Assembly: GCF_000718775.1 (NCBI RefSeq)
Contig: NZ_JOCB01000068.1
Coordinates: forward strand, 1 to 46,885
DNA length: 46,885 nucleotides
DNA from: Streptomyces sp. NRRL S-31
GTDB taxonomy: Bacteria; Actinomycetota; Actinomycetes; Streptomycetales; Streptomycetaceae
Reading direction: 5' to 3'
Positions 8,505 through 17,948 of the stretch are shown here, piece by piece. Below the pieces are notes generated by a model. That model worked only from the letters and a program-made list of their open reading frames with translations. It had not been told where the DNA came from and ran no database searches. Positions within the stretch are counted from its first letter, which is position 1; each line of letters begins with the position of its first letter. Both the position numbers and the translations under genes were made by a program.

Positions 8505-8521
8505 TTCAACAGAACGTTGAA
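8505..8521. promoter_or_regulatory. Inverted repeat upstream of allantoinase
   Basis: TTCAAC-N5-GTTGAA perfect repeat 65 bases before the allB start. It could be a second operator or an activator site for the allantoinase promoter; a TTGACG that might serve as -35 lies just upstream at 8474-8479. Confidence 0.4.
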
Positions 8522-8585
8522 ATCCGTTACGTGGGTGTACATCCCGGTTCCTGGATGCAAGACGGCGGTAGAGAGAGGGGTTCGG

Positions 8586-9923
8586 GTGTCCGACGCTGAA
8601 CTGGTGCTGCGCTCGACGCGCGTGGTCACTCCGGAGGGGACGCGGGCCGCCACGGTCACCGTGTCCGCCGGGACGATCACGGCCGTCCTGCCGTACGACG
8701 CCGAGGTCCCGGCCGGGGCCCGGCTGGAGGACGTCGGCGACCACATCCTGCTGCCCGGCCTGGTCGACACCCACGTGCACGTCAACGACCCGGGCCGCAC
8801 CGAGTGGGAGGGCTTCTGGACCGCCACCCGCGCGGCGGCGGCCGGCGGCATCACCACCCTGGTCGACATGCCGCTCAACTCCCTGCCGCCGACCACCACC
8901 GTGGACCACCTGCGGATCAAGCAGGCGGTGGCCCGGGACAAGGCGCACATCGACGTCGGCTTCTGGGGCGGCGCCCTGCCCGACAACGTCAAGGACCTGC
9001 GCCCGCTGCACGACGCCGGCGTCTTCGGGTTCAAGGCGTTCCTCTCCCCGTCCGGCGTCGACGAGTTCCCGCACCTCGACCAGGACCGGCTCGCGCGGTC
9101 CCTGGCCGAGATCGCCGGGTTCGGCGGACTGCTCATCGTGCACGCCGAGGACCCGCACCACCTGGCCGCCGCCCCGCAGCACGGCGGCCCCAAGTACGCG
9201 GACTTCCTCGCCTCCCGCCCGCGCGACGCCGAGGACACGGCCATCGCGAACCTGATCGCGCAGGCCCGGCGCCTCGACGCCCGGGTGCACGTGCTGCACC
9301 TCTCCTCCGGTGACGCCCTGCCGCTGATCCGCGCCGCGCGCGCCGAGGGCGTCCGCGTCACCGTCGAGACCTGCCCGCACTACCTCACCCTCACCGCCGA
9401 GGAAGTCCCGGACGGTGCCAGCGAGTTCAAGTGCTGCCCGCCCATCCGCGAGGCCGCCAACCAGGACCTGCTCTGGGCGGCGCTGGCCGACGGCACCATC
9501 GACTGCGTGGTCACCGACCACTCGCCCTCCACCGCCGATCTGAAGACGGACGACTTCGCCACCGCCTGGGGCGGCATCTCCGGCCTCCAGCTCAGCCTGC
9601 CGGCGGTGTGGACCGAGGCCCGCAGGCGCGGCCACACCCTGGAGGACGTGGTCCGCTGGATGTCCACGCGCACCGCCGGCCTGGTCGGCCTGGACCGCAA
9701 GGGCGCCATCGAGGCCGGCCGCGACGCCGACTTCGCCGTGCTCGCGCCCGACGAGACCTTCACCGTCGACCCGGCCGGCCTCCAGCACCGCAACCGGGTC
9801 ACCGCCTACGCCGGCAGGACCCTGTACGGCGTCGTCAAGTCCACCTGGCTGCGCGGCGAACGCATCGTCGCCGACGGCGTGTTCACCGAGCCGAAGGGCA
9901 CGCTCCTCAGCCGCACCCACTGA
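8586..9923 (+). CDS. allB: Allantoinase
   Basis: A 445-residue cyclic amidohydrolase opening allantoin to allantoic acid. GTG 8586 (GAGAGGGG upstream) is preferred over in-frame codons 23 residues upstream. It has the binuclear metal site of the family: [11 protein letters not shown] (HxH), the carbamylated Lys in [14 protein letters not shown], His in [12 protein letters not shown] and VHVLHLSS, and the Asp in [20 protein letters not shown] and [13 protein letters not shown] are also typical. It is followed after 39 bases by allantoicase in the same direction, so the two steps are in one operon, divergent from allR. Confidence 0.94.
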   Translation: MSDAELVLRSTRVVTPEGTRAATVTVSAGTITAVLPYDAEVPAGARLEDVGDHILLPGLVDTHVHVNDPGRTEWEGFWTATRAAAAGGITTLVDMPLNSLPPTTTVDHLRIKQAVARDKAHIDVGFWGGALPDNVKDLRPLHDAGVFGFKAFLSPSGVDEFPHLDQDRLARSLAEIAGFGGLLIVHAEDPHHLAAAPQHGGPKYADFLASRPRDAEDTAIANLIAQARRLDARVHVLHLSSGDALPLIRAARAEGVRVTVETCPHYLTLTAEEVPDGASEFKCCPPIREAANQDLLWAALADGTIDCVVTDHSPSTADLKTDDFATAWGGISGLQLSLPAVWTEARRRGHTLEDVVRWMSTRTAGLVGLDRKGAIEAGRDADFAVLAPDETFTVDPAGLQHRNRVTAYAGRTLYGVVKSTWLRGERIVADGVFTEPKGTLLSRTH

Positions 9924-9962
9924 AAGCCACCCACCGAGCCCCGAAAGGAAGACCTGATCACC

Positions 9963-11078
9963 GTGACGGCGACACCCAGCTTCACCGGCGACGCGAACCC
10001 CTACGGAGGCGGCGACCCGTACGCGGACTACCGCACCGCCGACTTCCCCTTCACCCGGTACGCCAACCTCGCCGACCGGCGGCTCGGCGCCGGGGTCATC
10101 GCCGCCAACGACGAGTTCTTCGCCGAGCGGGAGAACCTGCTGGTGCCCGAACGGGCCGAGTTCGACCCCGAGCACTTCGGTCACAAGGGCAAGATCATGG
10201 ACGGCTGGGAGACCCGCCGCCGGCGCGGCGCCTCCGCCGCCCACCCGTGGCCGACGGCCGAGGACCACGACTGGGCGCTGGTCCGGCTCGGCGCGCCCGG
10301 GGTGATCCGCGGCATCGTCGTCGACACCGCCCACTTCCGCGGCAACTACCCGCAGGCCGTCTCCGTCGAGGCCACCTCCGTACCCGGCTCGCCCTCCCCG
10401 GAGGAACTGCTGGGCGAGGACGTGAAGTGGACGACGCTGGTGCCGCGCACCCCGGTCGGCGGACACGCGGCGAACGGCTTCGCCGTCTCGGCCGAGCAGC
10501 GCTTCACCCACCTGCGGATCAACCAGCACCCCGACGGCGGCATCGCCCGGCTGCGCGTGTACGGCGAGGTCGTCCCGGACCCCGAGTGGCTCGCGGCCCT
10601 CGGCACCTTCGACGTGGTCGCCCTGGAGAACGGCGGCCAGGCCGAGGACGCCTCCAACCTCTTCTACTCCCCGGCCACCAACACCATCCAGCCCGGCCGG
10701 TCCCGCAAGATGGACGACGGCTGGGAGACCCGCCGCCGCCGGGACCGGGGCAACGACTGGATCAGCTACCGGCTCGTCGCCCAGTCCCAGGTCCGGGCGG
10801 TCGAGATCGACACCGCCTACCTGAAGGGCAACAGCGCCGGCTGGGCGTCGGTCTCCGTCCGGGACGGCGAGGACGGCGAGTGGACCGAGGTCCTCCCGCG
10901 CACCCCGCTCCAGCCCGACACCAACCACCGCTTCGTCCTGCCCGAGCCGGCGGTCGGCACCCACGCGCGGATCGACATCTTCCCCGACGGCGGCATCTCC
11001 CGGCTGCGCCTGTTCGGCTCCCTGACCGAGCAGGGCGCGAGCGGTCTGGCCGCCCGCCACCAGGAGCTGGGGGGCTGA
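9963..11078 (+). CDS. alc: Allantoicase
   Basis: A 371-residue enzyme hydrolysing allantoic acid to ureidoglycolate and urea. The family is built of two similar beta-sandwich repeats, and both are visible here: MDGWETRRRR at about residue 80 and MDDGWETRRRR at about residue 250, each followed by a DTAHFRGNYP / DTAYLKGNSAGW strand and by an NQHPDGGIARLRVYG / IFPDGGISRLRLFG motif. GTG start at 9963 with AAAGGAAG at a slightly long spacing. It ends before a clear hairpin terminator, so allB-alc form a two-gene operon. Confidence 0.94.
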   Translation: MTATPSFTGDANPYGGGDPYADYRTADFPFTRYANLADRRLGAGVIAANDEFFAERENLLVPERAEFDPEHFGHKGKIMDGWETRRRRGASAAHPWPTAEDHDWALVRLGAPGVIRGIVVDTAHFRGNYPQAVSVEATSVPGSPSPEELLGEDVKWTTLVPRTPVGGHAANGFAVSAEQRFTHLRINQHPDGGIARLRVYGEVVPDPEWLAALGTFDVVALENGGQAEDASNLFYSPATNTIQPGRSRKMDDGWETRRRRDRGNDWISYRLVAQSQVRAVEIDTAYLKGNSAGWASVSVRDGEDGEWTEVLPRTPLQPDTNHRFVLPEPAVGTHARIDIFPDGGISRLRLFGSLTEQGASGLAARHQELGG

Positions 11079-11100
11079 CCCCGGCCCACGCGCACGCGTG

Positions 11101-11132
11101 GGGTGCCCCGGTCCGACAGCACCGGGGCACCC
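11101..11132 (+). terminator. Hairpin terminator after the allB-alc operon
   Basis: Perfect 12-bp stem GGGTGCCCCGGT (11101-11112) / ACCGGGGCACCC (11121-11132) with an 8-base loop, 22 bases after the allantoicase stop. Confidence 0.8.
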
Positions 11133-11204
11133 GCGCGCCACCCCCGCCGATCCTCGTCCCGGCGGTCCGGAACCTTTTCCTCCGCCTGCCGCGTTGTCTC
11201 CCAC

Positions 11205-12020
11205 GTGACCCTTCAGCAAGAGATCGTCGGCAACGCCATGCAGATGGCGGTCGTCAACCTGCGTCCCGGCCAGACCGTCTACTGCGAGGCCGGGAAGTTC
11301 CTGTTCAAGACCACCAACGTGACCATGGAGACGCGGCTGTCCGGCCCCTCCGGCAGCGGCGGGCAGCAGCAGGGCGGCTCGGGCGGCGGCATGGGCGGCC
11401 TGCTCCGCCAGGCCATGGGCACCGCCATGCAGGTGGGCCAGCGCATGCTCGCCGGTGAGTCGCTGGCCTTCCAGTACTTCACCGCCCAGGGCGGCGAGGG
11501 CACGGTCGGCTTCGCGGGCGTGCTCCCCGGCGAGATGCGCGCCCTGGAGCTGGACGGCGGGCGTGCGTGGTTCGCCGAGAAGGACGCCTTCGTGGCCGCC
11601 GAGTCCACCGTCGACTTCGGCATCGCCTTCGCCGGCGGCCGGACCGGCATGAGCGGCGGCGAGGGCTTCGTCCTGGAGAAGTTCACCGGGCACGGCACCG
11701 TGATCATCGCCGGCGCGGGGAACTTCATCGACCTGAACCCGGCGGACTTCGGCGGGCGCATCGAGGTCGACACCGGCTGCGTGGTCGCCTTCGAGGAGGG
11801 CGTCGAGTACGGCGTCCAGCGCGTAGGCGGCCTCAACCGCCAGGGGATCATGAACGCCGTCTTCGGCGGCGAGGGCCTGTCCCTGGCCACGCTGGAGGGC
11901 GACGGCCGGGTGATCCTCCAGTCGCTCACCATCGAGGGACTGGCCAACGCCCTGAAGAAGGCGCAGGGCGGCGACAAGCAGGGCCCGACGGGCGGACTGT
12001 TCTCGACACACGCCGGCTGA
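11205..12020 (+). CDS. AIM24-family protein
   Basis: A 271-residue protein starting VTLQQEIVGNAMQMAVVNLRPG at GTG 11205. It belongs to the AIM24/TIGR00266-type family (beta-rich, tubby-like fold) by LRPGQTVYCEAGKFLFKT, VTMETRL and LPGEMRALEL. A Gly/Gln-rich linker (GSGGQQQGGSGGGMGG, residues about 47-62) is followed by GTVIIAGAGNFIDLNP and GRIEVDTGCVVAFEEGVEYGVQRVGG. No Shine-Dalgarno is seen, so it may be leaderless. The bacterial function is not established. It is not obviously tied to allantoin metabolism; the terminator upstream separates it from alc. Confidence 0.78.
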   Translation: MTLQQEIVGNAMQMAVVNLRPGQTVYCEAGKFLFKTTNVTMETRLSGPSGSGGQQQGGSGGGMGGLLRQAMGTAMQVGQRMLAGESLAFQYFTAQGGEGTVGFAGVLPGEMRALELDGGRAWFAEKDAFVAAESTVDFGIAFAGGRTGMSGGEGFVLEKFTGHGTVIIAGAGNFIDLNPADFGGRIEVDTGCVVAFEEGVEYGVQRVGGLNRQGIMNAVFGGEGLSLATLEGDGRVILQSLTIEGLANALKKAQGGDKQGPTGGLFSTHAG

Positions 12021-12042
12021 GCCGACGGGCCGCCGGGCGGGC

Positions 12043-12438
12043 TCAGCAGCCGTAGTCGACCAGGTCGAACGTGGCGTAGTGGTCCGCCGTGTAGTAGTCC
12101 TCCCGGTACTGCTCACCGGTGACGATGCGGCGCGCACCGCGCGTGGGGGAGCCCGGCGTGATCACCGTGTACTCGTGGTAGTAGCCCGTGGACCGGCTGG
12201 GCAGGACGTGCTCCCGGTTCTGGAAGACGACGCCGTCCTGCGAGTACGGGAACGGACCGCCCTGCTCGATCAGCTTCAGCGTGTCGTACGCCTGCGGGGG
12301 CAGGTCGCCGTAGCAGACGCTGCCGACGGACCGGGCGGCGGCGTCGGCCGCGGTGGCGGAGACGGTGCCGCCCACGAGGAGGGCGGACAGGAGGGCGGCT
12401 GCCGCACCGAGGCGCGTGGCGCGTGGGGGGAATCTCAT
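12043..12438 (-). CDS. Secreted guanyl-specific ribonuclease (RNase Sa type)
   Basis: A 131-residue pre-protein from ATG 12438 with a Sec signal peptide (basic MRFPPRATRLG, then a hydrophobic AAAALLSALLVGG core, cut near ADAAA). The mature part matches RNase Sa of S. aureofaciens closely: LPPQAYDTLKLIEQGGPFPYS, then QDGVVFQNRE, YYHEYTVITPG and ADHYATF. The catalytic Glu (in YYHEYT), Arg (in GARRIV) and His (in ADHYATF) are present, as are the two cysteines near the ends that form the disulfide. It cleaves single-stranded RNA after G outside the cell. No barstar-like inhibitor gene lies next to it. Convergent with the AIM24 gene. Confidence 0.93.
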   Translation of the reverse strand: MRFPPRATRLGAAAALLSALLVGGTVSATAADAAARSVGSVCYGDLPPQAYDTLKLIEQGGPFPYSQDGVVFQNREHVLPSRSTGYYHEYTVITPGSPTRGARRIVTGEQYREDYYTADHYATFDLVDYGC

Positions 12439-12593
12439 GGACTCATGATGACGCGCGTAGATCATGGCATGTCAATGACAAGGCGCCAGAGTTCACCGGT
12501 GCGGCCGTGAATTTTTCCCCGGGGTTGACCCGTCGCCTCCCCGCCATCACACCTTCCTCACGACACGAACACGGTGGTGCCCGCGCGCCGCAC

Positions 12594-13616
12594 TCAGCCG
12601 TACGACGGCCCCTCCCGGTCCGGGATCTCCGCGAGTGGCACCGGTCGCCGCTCGCGCCGGGAGATCTCGCAGGCCTCCGCGATCCGCAGCGCCCGCAGCG
12701 CCTCCCCGCCGTCGCACGGATTGGTCCGTTCGCCGCGCACCACCCGCACGAAGGCGTTCAGCTCGGCCTCGTAGGCGGGCCCGAACCGCTCCAGGAAGCC
12801 CGTCCACGGCTTGTCCGCGGGCGGCGGCCCGGTCGGCTCGGTGGAGGCGAGGGGCGTACGGTCGTCCAGGCCCACCACCACCGTGTCGCGCTCCCCGGCC
12901 AGTTCCATGCGGACGTCGTAGCCGGCGCCGTTCAGCCGGGTCGCCGTCACCGCGGCCGGGGTGCCGTCGTCCAGCGTGAGCAGCGCGGCCCCCGTGCCGA
13001 CGTCCCCCGCCTCGCGGAACATCGCGGGACCGGCGTCCGACCCGGTGGCGTACACGTCGGCCACCTCCCGGCCCGTCACCCACCGCAGCATGTCGAAGTC
13101 GTGGATCAGCATGTCCCGGAACAGCCCGCCGGACAGCGGCAGCCATCCTTCCGGGGGAGGGGACTGGTCGCAGGTCATGGCCCGCACGGTGTGCAGCCGG
13201 CCGAGACGGCCCGCGGCCACGGCCTCCCGGGCGCCGGCGTACCCCGCGTCGAACCGCCGCTGGAAGCCCATCTGGAGGACCGTCCCGGCGGCCTCCACCT
13301 CGGCGAGCGCGCGCAGCGTGCCCAGCAGGTCGAGGGCGATCGGCTTCTCGCAGAAGACCGGCAGGCCCGAGCGGGCCGCCCGGCCGATGAGTTCGGCGTG
13401 GGCCGACGTCGCCGTGGTGATCACGACCGCGTCCACGCCCCATCTGAAGATCTCGTCCACGCCCGGCGCCGCCGTCTCGCCCAGTCGGTGCGCCAGTGTC
13501 CGCGCCCGCGCCGGCTCGGCGTCCGCCAGGATCAGCGAGCCGACCTCGCGGTGGCGGCTGAGCGTCCTCGCGTGCAGGGTGCCGATGCGGCCCGTACCGA
13601 TGACCCCGATGCGCAT
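12594..13616 (-). CDS. Gfo/Idh/MocA-family oxidoreductase (inositol dehydrogenase-like)
   Basis: A 340-residue NAD(P)-dependent dehydrogenase from ATG 13616. RIGVIGTGRIGTLHARTL is the Rossmann nucleotide-binding loop; ITTATSAHAELIGRA and GLPVFCEKPIALD carry the EKP motif with the catalytic-region Lys; GLFRDMLIHDFDMLRWV contains the Asp/His pair of the inositol 2-dehydrogenase group. Likely substrate is inositol or a related sugar, consistent with the neighbouring sugar ABC importer. It is divergent from a GntR regulator with only 103 bases between, and a TGTCCGGACA palindrome lies in that gap. Confidence 0.85.
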   Translation of the reverse strand: MRIGVIGTGRIGTLHARTLSRHREVGSLILADAEPARARTLAHRLGETAAPGVDEIFRWGVDAVVITTATSAHAELIGRAARSGLPVFCEKPIALDLLGTLRALAEVEAAGTVLQMGFQRRFDAGYAGAREAVAAGRLGRLHTVRAMTCDQSPPPEGWLPLSGGLFRDMLIHDFDMLRWVTGREVADVYATGSDAGPAMFREAGDVGTGAALLTLDDGTPAAVTATRLNGAGYDVRMELAGERDTVVVGLDDRTPLASTEPTGPPPADKPWTGFLERFGPAYEAELNAFVRVVRGERTNPCDGGEALRALRIAEACEISRRERRPVPLAEIPDREGPSYG

Positions 13617-13658
13617 GGAAACAAAGTGGGGGCGGAGGCCGCACGCTGTCAATTGATA

Positions 13659-13668
13659 TGTCCGGACA
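13659..13668. promoter_or_regulatory. GntR operator candidate, copy 1 (TGTCCGGACA)
   Basis: Perfect 10-bp palindrome within ATGTCCGGACAA, between the divergent oxidoreductase and GntR genes. An identical 12-base sequence is found at 14565-14576 before the ABC importer. Confidence 0.7.
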
Positions 13669-13706
13669 ATCGGACTACACGACTTCCCGTCAACCTGGCA
13701 CGGGGC

Positions 13707-13712
13707 TACGCT
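13707..13712 (+). promoter_or_regulatory. -10 element of a probable leaderless gntR transcript
   Basis: TACGCT ends 7 bases before the GTG at 13720 and no ribosome binding site is present, so transcription would start at or next to the start codon. The -35 is not clear. Confidence 0.45.
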
Positions 13713-13719
13713 CGAACCC

Positions 13720-14484
13720 GTGCCGAAACCAGATGTGGACCCGACCGTGCCGCTCGACCTCCGTGTGGACCGAAGCTCCCCGGTGCCGCTGTACTTCCAG
13801 CTCTCCCAGCAGCTGGAGGCCGCCATCGAGCACGGCGGTCTCACCCCGGGCAGCCTGCTCGGCAACGAGATCGAACTGGCCGCGCGGCTCGGTCTGTCCC
13901 GGCCGACCGTCCGCCAGGCCATTCAGTCCCTGGTCGACAAGGGGCTCCTCGTCCGGCGCCGGGGCGTGGGCACCCAGGTCGTGCACAGCCGGGTCAAACG
14001 CCCGCTGGAACTGAGCAGCCTCTACGACGACCTGGAGGCGGCCGGCCAGCGCCCCGCGACCAAGGTGCTGGTCAACACGGTGGTTCCGGCCTCCGCCGGG
14101 GTCGCCGCCGCGCTCGGTGTGGCCGAGGGCGGGGAGGTCCACCGCGTCGAACGGCTCCGCCTCGCCCACGGCGAACCGATGGCCTACCTGATCAACCACC
14201 TGCCGCCCGGCCTGCTCGACCTCGGCACCGACCAGCTGGAGGCCACCGGTCTGTACCGGCTGCTGCGCTCCGCCGGGATCACCCTGCACAGCGCCCGCCA
14301 GTCCATCGGCGCCCGCGGCGCCACGGCCGCCGAGGCCGAGCGGCTCACGGAGCACGAGGGGGCGCCGCTGCTGACCATGCAGCGCACCACCTACGACGAC
14401 ACCGGGCGCGCGGTGGAATTCGGCGACCACACCTACCGCCCGAGCCGCTACTCCTTCGAGTTCCAGCTCCTCGTACGGTCCTGA
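13720..14484 (+). CDS. GntR-family regulator (HutC subfamily)
   Basis: A 254-residue regulator from GTG 13720. The N-terminal winged helix spans residues about 20-85 (VPLYFQLSQQLEAAIEHGGL, NEIELAARLGLSRPTVRQAI, GLLVRRRGVGTQV). The C-terminal UTRA-type effector domain follows (VHRVERLRLAHGEPMAYLINHLP, RSARQSIGARGATAAEAERL and a terminal SRYSFEFQLLV). Such regulators bind sugars or their phosphates. Identical TGTCCGGACA palindromes flank the gene, one towards the divergent oxidoreductase and one towards the ABC operon, so it probably controls both and itself. Confidence 0.9.
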   Translation: MPKPDVDPTVPLDLRVDRSSPVPLYFQLSQQLEAAIEHGGLTPGSLLGNEIELAARLGLSRPTVRQAIQSLVDKGLLVRRRGVGTQVVHSRVKRPLELSSLYDDLEAAGQRPATKVLVNTVVPASAGVAAALGVAEGGEVHRVERLRLAHGEPMAYLINHLPPGLLDLGTDQLEATGLYRLLRSAGITLHSARQSIGARGATAAEAERLTEHEGAPLLTMQRTTYDDTGRAVEFGDHTYRPSRYSFEFQLLVRS

Positions 14485-14565
14485 CGGCGACCGCCGACAG
14501 CGTCCGCCGACGGAGACGTCTGGCGGCGTTCTCCGGCCTCCCCGGCGCCCCGCACTTCGTAGCGA

Positions 14566-14575
14566 TGTCCGGACA
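14566..14575. promoter_or_regulatory. GntR operator candidate, copy 2 (TGTCCGGACA)
   Basis: Same palindrome as at 13659-13668, with the same flanking A...A (ATGTCCGGACAA), 165 bases before the ABC substrate-binding protein gene. Confidence 0.7.
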
Positions 14576-14740
14576 AGAGAGACGTTTCCGGGGTCCCGGC
14601 CGTTCCCCGCGCGCTCCGCGTGACCGATACTGAAGTGTTCGGGGGCTGGTGAGTCACCGCCGGTACGCGCCGCCGGTGGGTCACCCGCCCCTCACGCACG
14701 TCGGAGCAGAGCAAGAGCGGAACAAGAAGGGCACGGCCTC

Positions 14741-15745
14741 GTGGCACGGTTTCGGACCTGGGTAGGCATAGCGCTGGCGGGGGCACTCTCCGTGTCCCTG
14801 GCGGCGTGCAGCAGCACCGGAGGCAAGCGGGCGGAGGACGCCCGCAAGGCCGCCGCGGCCCAGGGGCGGGCGGCGGTGGACACCCCCCGCTGGACCTTCG
14901 CGATGATCACCCACTCGGGGGACGGCGACACCTTCTGGGACATCGTGCAGAGCGGCGCCAAGCAGGCCGCCGTCAAGGACAACATCAAGTTCCTGTACTC
15001 GCACGACGACGAGGCCCAGCAGCAGGCCCAGCTGGTGGACGCGGCCGTGGACAAGAAGGTCGACGGCATCATCGTCACCCTCGCCAAGCCGGACGCCATG
15101 AAGGCCGCCGTGGCACGCGCCGAGAAGGCCGGCATCCCGGTGATCACGGTGAACTCCGGCTCCGAGCAGTCCAAGGAGTTCGGCGCCCTCACCCACATCG
15201 GCCAGGACGAGACCATCGCCGGCGAGGCCGTCGGCGACGAGCTGAACCGGCGCGGGAAGAAGAAGGCCCTGTGCGTGCTGCACGAACAGGGCAACGTGGG
15301 GCACGAGCAGCGCTGCGACGGTGTCGCCAAGACCTTCCGCGGCACGCTGCGCAAGCTCTACGTCAACGGCACCAACATGCCCGACGTGCAGTCCGCCATC
15401 GAGGCCAAGCTCCAGACCGACAAGTCCATCGACTCCGTCGTCACCCTCGGCGCGCCCTACGCCGACACGGCCGTGAAGGCGCGGACGGACGCGGGCAGCA
15501 AGGCCGAGATCGACACCTTCGACCTCAACGGGAAGGTCGCGGCCTCGCTGAAGAACGGCACCCTCGGCTTCGCCGTCGACCAGCAGCCGTACCTCCAGGG
15601 CTACCAGGCCGTCGACCTGCTGTGGCTGTACAAGTACAACGGTGACGTCCTCGGCGGCGGCAAGCCGGTCCTGACCGGCCCGCAGATCATCACCAAGGAC
15701 CAGGCCGGCGCGCTGGCGGAGTACACCGACCGGGGCACCCGATGA
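14741..15745 (+). CDS. Sugar ABC transporter substrate-binding lipoprotein
   Basis: A 334-residue protein from GTG 14741 (AGAAGGG upstream). It has a lipoprotein signal with LAAC lipobox (Cys about 23), so the mature protein is anchored outside the membrane. The rest is a type I periplasmic-binding fold (sugar-binding protein 4 group): [53 protein letters not shown] and [17 protein letters not shown]. These match ribose/inositol-type binding proteins. It overlaps the permease start by 4 bases (ATGA). Ligand not determined; inositol-like given the oxidoreductase nearby. Confidence 0.9.
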   Translation: MARFRTWVGIALAGALSVSLAACSSTGGKRAEDARKAAAAQGRAAVDTPRWTFAMITHSGDGDTFWDIVQSGAKQAAVKDNIKFLYSHDDEAQQQAQLVDAAVDKKVDGIIVTLAKPDAMKAAVARAEKAGIPVITVNSGSEQSKEFGALTHIGQDETIAGEAVGDELNRRGKKKALCVLHEQGNVGHEQRCDGVAKTFRGTLRKLYVNGTNMPDVQSAIEAKLQTDKSIDSVVTLGAPYADTAVKARTDAGSKAEIDTFDLNGKVAASLKNGTLGFAVDQQPYLQGYQAVDLLWLYKYNGDVLGGGKPVLTGPQIITKDQAGALAEYTDRGTR

Positions 15746-16884
15746 GCGCGGCGACCGACGGCACGCCCGGCGGCGCGAGCGGGACCACGGGCGGCGCGAG
15801 CGCGACCACCGACGGCGCGAGCGGGGCGACTGCCCTGGGCGGAGGGAGCGGTACGAGCGGGGTGACGGTCGACGAACGGATTCTGCGCACCTCCGCGGCG
15901 CGCGGGCTGCTCGCCCGCCCCGAACTGGGCTCGGTCGTCGGCGCCCTCGCGGTGTTCGTCTTCTTCGCCTTCGTCGCCGACGGCTTCCTGCGCGCCTCCA
16001 GCCTCAGCACCGTCCTGTACGCCTCCTCGACCATCGGCATCATGGCCGTACCGGTGGCCCTGCTGATGATCGGCGGCGAGTTCGACCTGTCGGCCGGCGT
16101 CCTGGTGACGTCCTCGGCACTGGTCTCCTCGATGTTCAGCTACCAGATGACGGCGAACGTGTGGGTCGGCGTGGGCGTGTCCCTCCTGGTCACCCTCGCC
16201 ATCGGCGCCTTCAACGGCTTCGTGCTCACCCGCACCAGACTGCCCAGCTTCATCGTCACGCTCGGCACCTTCCTGATGCTGACCGGCATGAACCTCGGCT
16301 TCACCAAACTGATCGACGACACGGTCTCCACCAAGACCATCGGCGACATGGAGGGCTTCCCGAGCGCCCGCGCGGTCTTCGCCTCGACGCTCAGCGTCGG
16401 CGGCGTCGACGTCAAGGTCACCATCCTGTGGTGGCTGGGCCTGGTCGCCCTCGCCTCCTGGGTGCTGCTGCGCACCCGCACCGGCAACTGGATCTTCGCC
16501 GTCGGCGGCAACGAGGACGCGGCCCGCGCGGTCGGCGTCCCGGTCGCCAAGACCAAGATCGGCCTCTACATGGGCGTCGCGTTCGGCGCCTGGATCTCCG
16601 GCCAGCACCTGCTCTTCTCCTTCGACGCCGTCCAGTCCGGCGAGGGAGTCGGCAACGAGCTGATCTACATCATCGCGGCCGTCATCGGCGGCTGTCTGAT
16701 CACCGGCGGCCACGGCAGCGCGGTCGGCTCGGCGGTGGGCGCGCTCCTGTTCGGCATGACCAGCAAGGGCATCGTCTTCGCCGAGTGGAACCCCGACTGG
16801 TTCAAGTTCTTCCTCGGAGCGATGCTGCTCCTCGCGACCCTGCTCAACGCCTGGGTCCGCAAGCGCGCGGAGGCCACCAAGTGA
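15742..16884 (+). CDS. Sugar ABC transporter permease (RbsC family)
   Basis: A 380-residue membrane protein from ATG 15742. The first about 45 residues are a Gly/Ala/Ser/Thr-rich low-complexity tail built of GASGTT/GASATT-like repeats, unusual for the family. After it come about ten membrane segments of the BPD_transp_2 fold, with [57 protein letters not shown] (cytoplasmic loop contacting the ATPase) and [20 protein letters not shown]. It is coupled to the genes on both sides (ATGA before, GTGA after). Confidence 0.93.
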   Translation: MSAATDGTPGGASGTTGGASATTDGASGATALGGGSGTSGVTVDERILRTSAARGLLARPELGSVVGALAVFVFFAFVADGFLRASSLSTVLYASSTIGIMAVPVALLMIGGEFDLSAGVLVTSSALVSSMFSYQMTANVWVGVGVSLLVTLAIGAFNGFVLTRTRLPSFIVTLGTFLMLTGMNLGFTKLIDDTVSTKTIGDMEGFPSARAVFASTLSVGGVDVKVTILWWLGLVALASWVLLRTRTGNWIFAVGGNEDAARAVGVPVAKTKIGLYMGVAFGAWISGQHLLFSFDAVQSGEGVGNELIYIIAAVIGGCLITGGHGSAVGSAVGALLFGMTSKGIVFAEWNPDWFKFFLGAMLLLATLLNAWVRKRAEATK

Positions 16885-17651
16885 CTCTCGTAGAGCTGGC
16901 CGGCGTCAGCAAGTACTACGGCTCGGTCCGGGCCCTCGAAGGTGTCTCGCTGGAGGTCGACCCCGGTGCGATCACCTGTGTCCTCGGCGACAACGGGGCC
17001 GGCAAGTCCACCCTGATCAAGATCATCGCGGGGCTGCACCGGCACGACCGCGGCACGCTGAGCATCGAGGGGGAGGAGACGATCCTCTCCTCCCCGCGGG
17101 ACGCCCTGGACCGCGGGATCGCCACCGTCTACCAGGACCTGGCGGTGGTCCCGCTCATGCCGGTGTGGCGCAACTTCTTCCTCGGCTCCGAGCCTCGCAG
17201 GGGCAAGGGCCCCTTCAAGCGCCTGGACACCGACTTCATGCGCGAGACGACCCGGTCCGCACTGCTGCGCATGGGCATCGACCTCCGCGACGTCGACCAG
17301 CCCATCGGCACCCTGTCCGGCGGCGAACGCCAGTGCGTGGCGATCGCCCGCGCGGTCCACTTCGGCGCCAAGGTCCTCGTCCTGGACGAGCCGACGGCGG
17401 CACTGGGCGTGAAGCAGTCCGGTGTGGTCCTCAAATATGTGGCGGCAGCACGCGACGAGGGCCTGGGCGTCGTCTTGATCACCCACAACCCGCACCACGC
17501 GTACCTCGTGGGGGACCGGTTCGTGCTGCTCCGGCGCGGCACGATGGTGGGCCACTACACACGGGACGAGATCACGCTGGACGAGCTGACCAAGCAGATG
17601 GCGGGCGGAGCCGACCTGGACGCCCTGGTCCACGAGCTCCAGCGGGGCTGA
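16881..17651 (+). CDS. Sugar ABC transporter ATP-binding protein
   Basis: A 256-residue single-domain ATPase from GTG 16881, overlapping the permease stop (GTGA). Walker [11 protein letters not shown]-loop VYQDLAVVP, signature LSGGERQ, Walker [13 protein letters not shown] and the switch His in LITHNPHH are all intact. RbsA-type importers often have two fused ATPase domains, whereas this is the single-domain form that would act as a dimer. It closes the operon ahead of a hairpin terminator. Confidence 0.95.
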   Translation: MTLVELAGVSKYYGSVRALEGVSLEVDPGAITCVLGDNGAGKSTLIKIIAGLHRHDRGTLSIEGEETILSSPRDALDRGIATVYQDLAVVPLMPVWRNFFLGSEPRRGKGPFKRLDTDFMRETTRSALLRMGIDLRDVDQPIGTLSGGERQCVAIARAVHFGAKVLVLDEPTAALGVKQSGVVLKYVAAARDEGLGVVLITHNPHHAYLVGDRFVLLRRGTMVGHYTRDEITLDELTKQMAGGADLDALVHELQRG

Positions 17652-17693
17652 CGGGGACCTGACGATCCGAGGCGGGCCGGCGAGGTCTGGCCG

Positions 17694-17730
17694 CGGCACC
17701 CGGCGCCTCGCGAGGATGCGCCGGGTGCCG
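17694..17730 (+). terminator. Hairpin terminator of the ABC operon
   Basis: Perfect 13-bp stem CGGCACCCGGCGC (17694-17706) / GCGCCGGGTGCCG (17718-17730), 11-base loop that itself contains CTCGCGAG, 42 bases after the ATPase stop. Confidence 0.75.
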
Positions 17731-17740
17731 GGCCGTACGT

Positions 17741-17841
17741 TCGTGTCCGGCGATGGACCCGTCCATGCCAGGTGATGGGCCGTCCATGTCCGGTGACGGT
17801 CATGCCCGCCCGGTGACGGACCGTCCGCGCGCCGTGACGGA
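17741..17841. repeat. About 21-bp tandem repeat, 4-5 degenerate copies
   Basis: Between the ABC terminator and the ROK gene, units of the form CGTCC-N8/9-GGTGAYGG start at 17760, 17781, 17801 and 17822, with a weaker one before. The period is 20-21 bases. No gene call is supported across it. Confidence 0.6.
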
Positions 17842-17934
17842 TCTCGCGGGCTAGTCGGCGGGCCACCCGCGCGCGGTGGCGGGCGCGCGCCGGCTCCCCC
17901 CGCCCCGCGCGCGGCACTCGGGGTGGGTGTGCGG

Positions 17935-17940
17935 CACAAT
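17935..17940 (+). promoter_or_regulatory. -10 element of a probable leaderless ROK kinase transcript
   Basis: CACAAT ends 8 bases before ATG 17949 and no Shine-Dalgarno precedes that ATG, consistent with a leaderless mRNA. Confidence 0.4.
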
Positions 17941-17948
17941 CGAGCCCG

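Noticed and set aside
8376..12137. 1253-codon open frame on the minus strand opposite allantoinase, allantoicase and the AIM24 gene
   Set aside because: Antisense to three well-recognised genes with a biased, domain-free translation.
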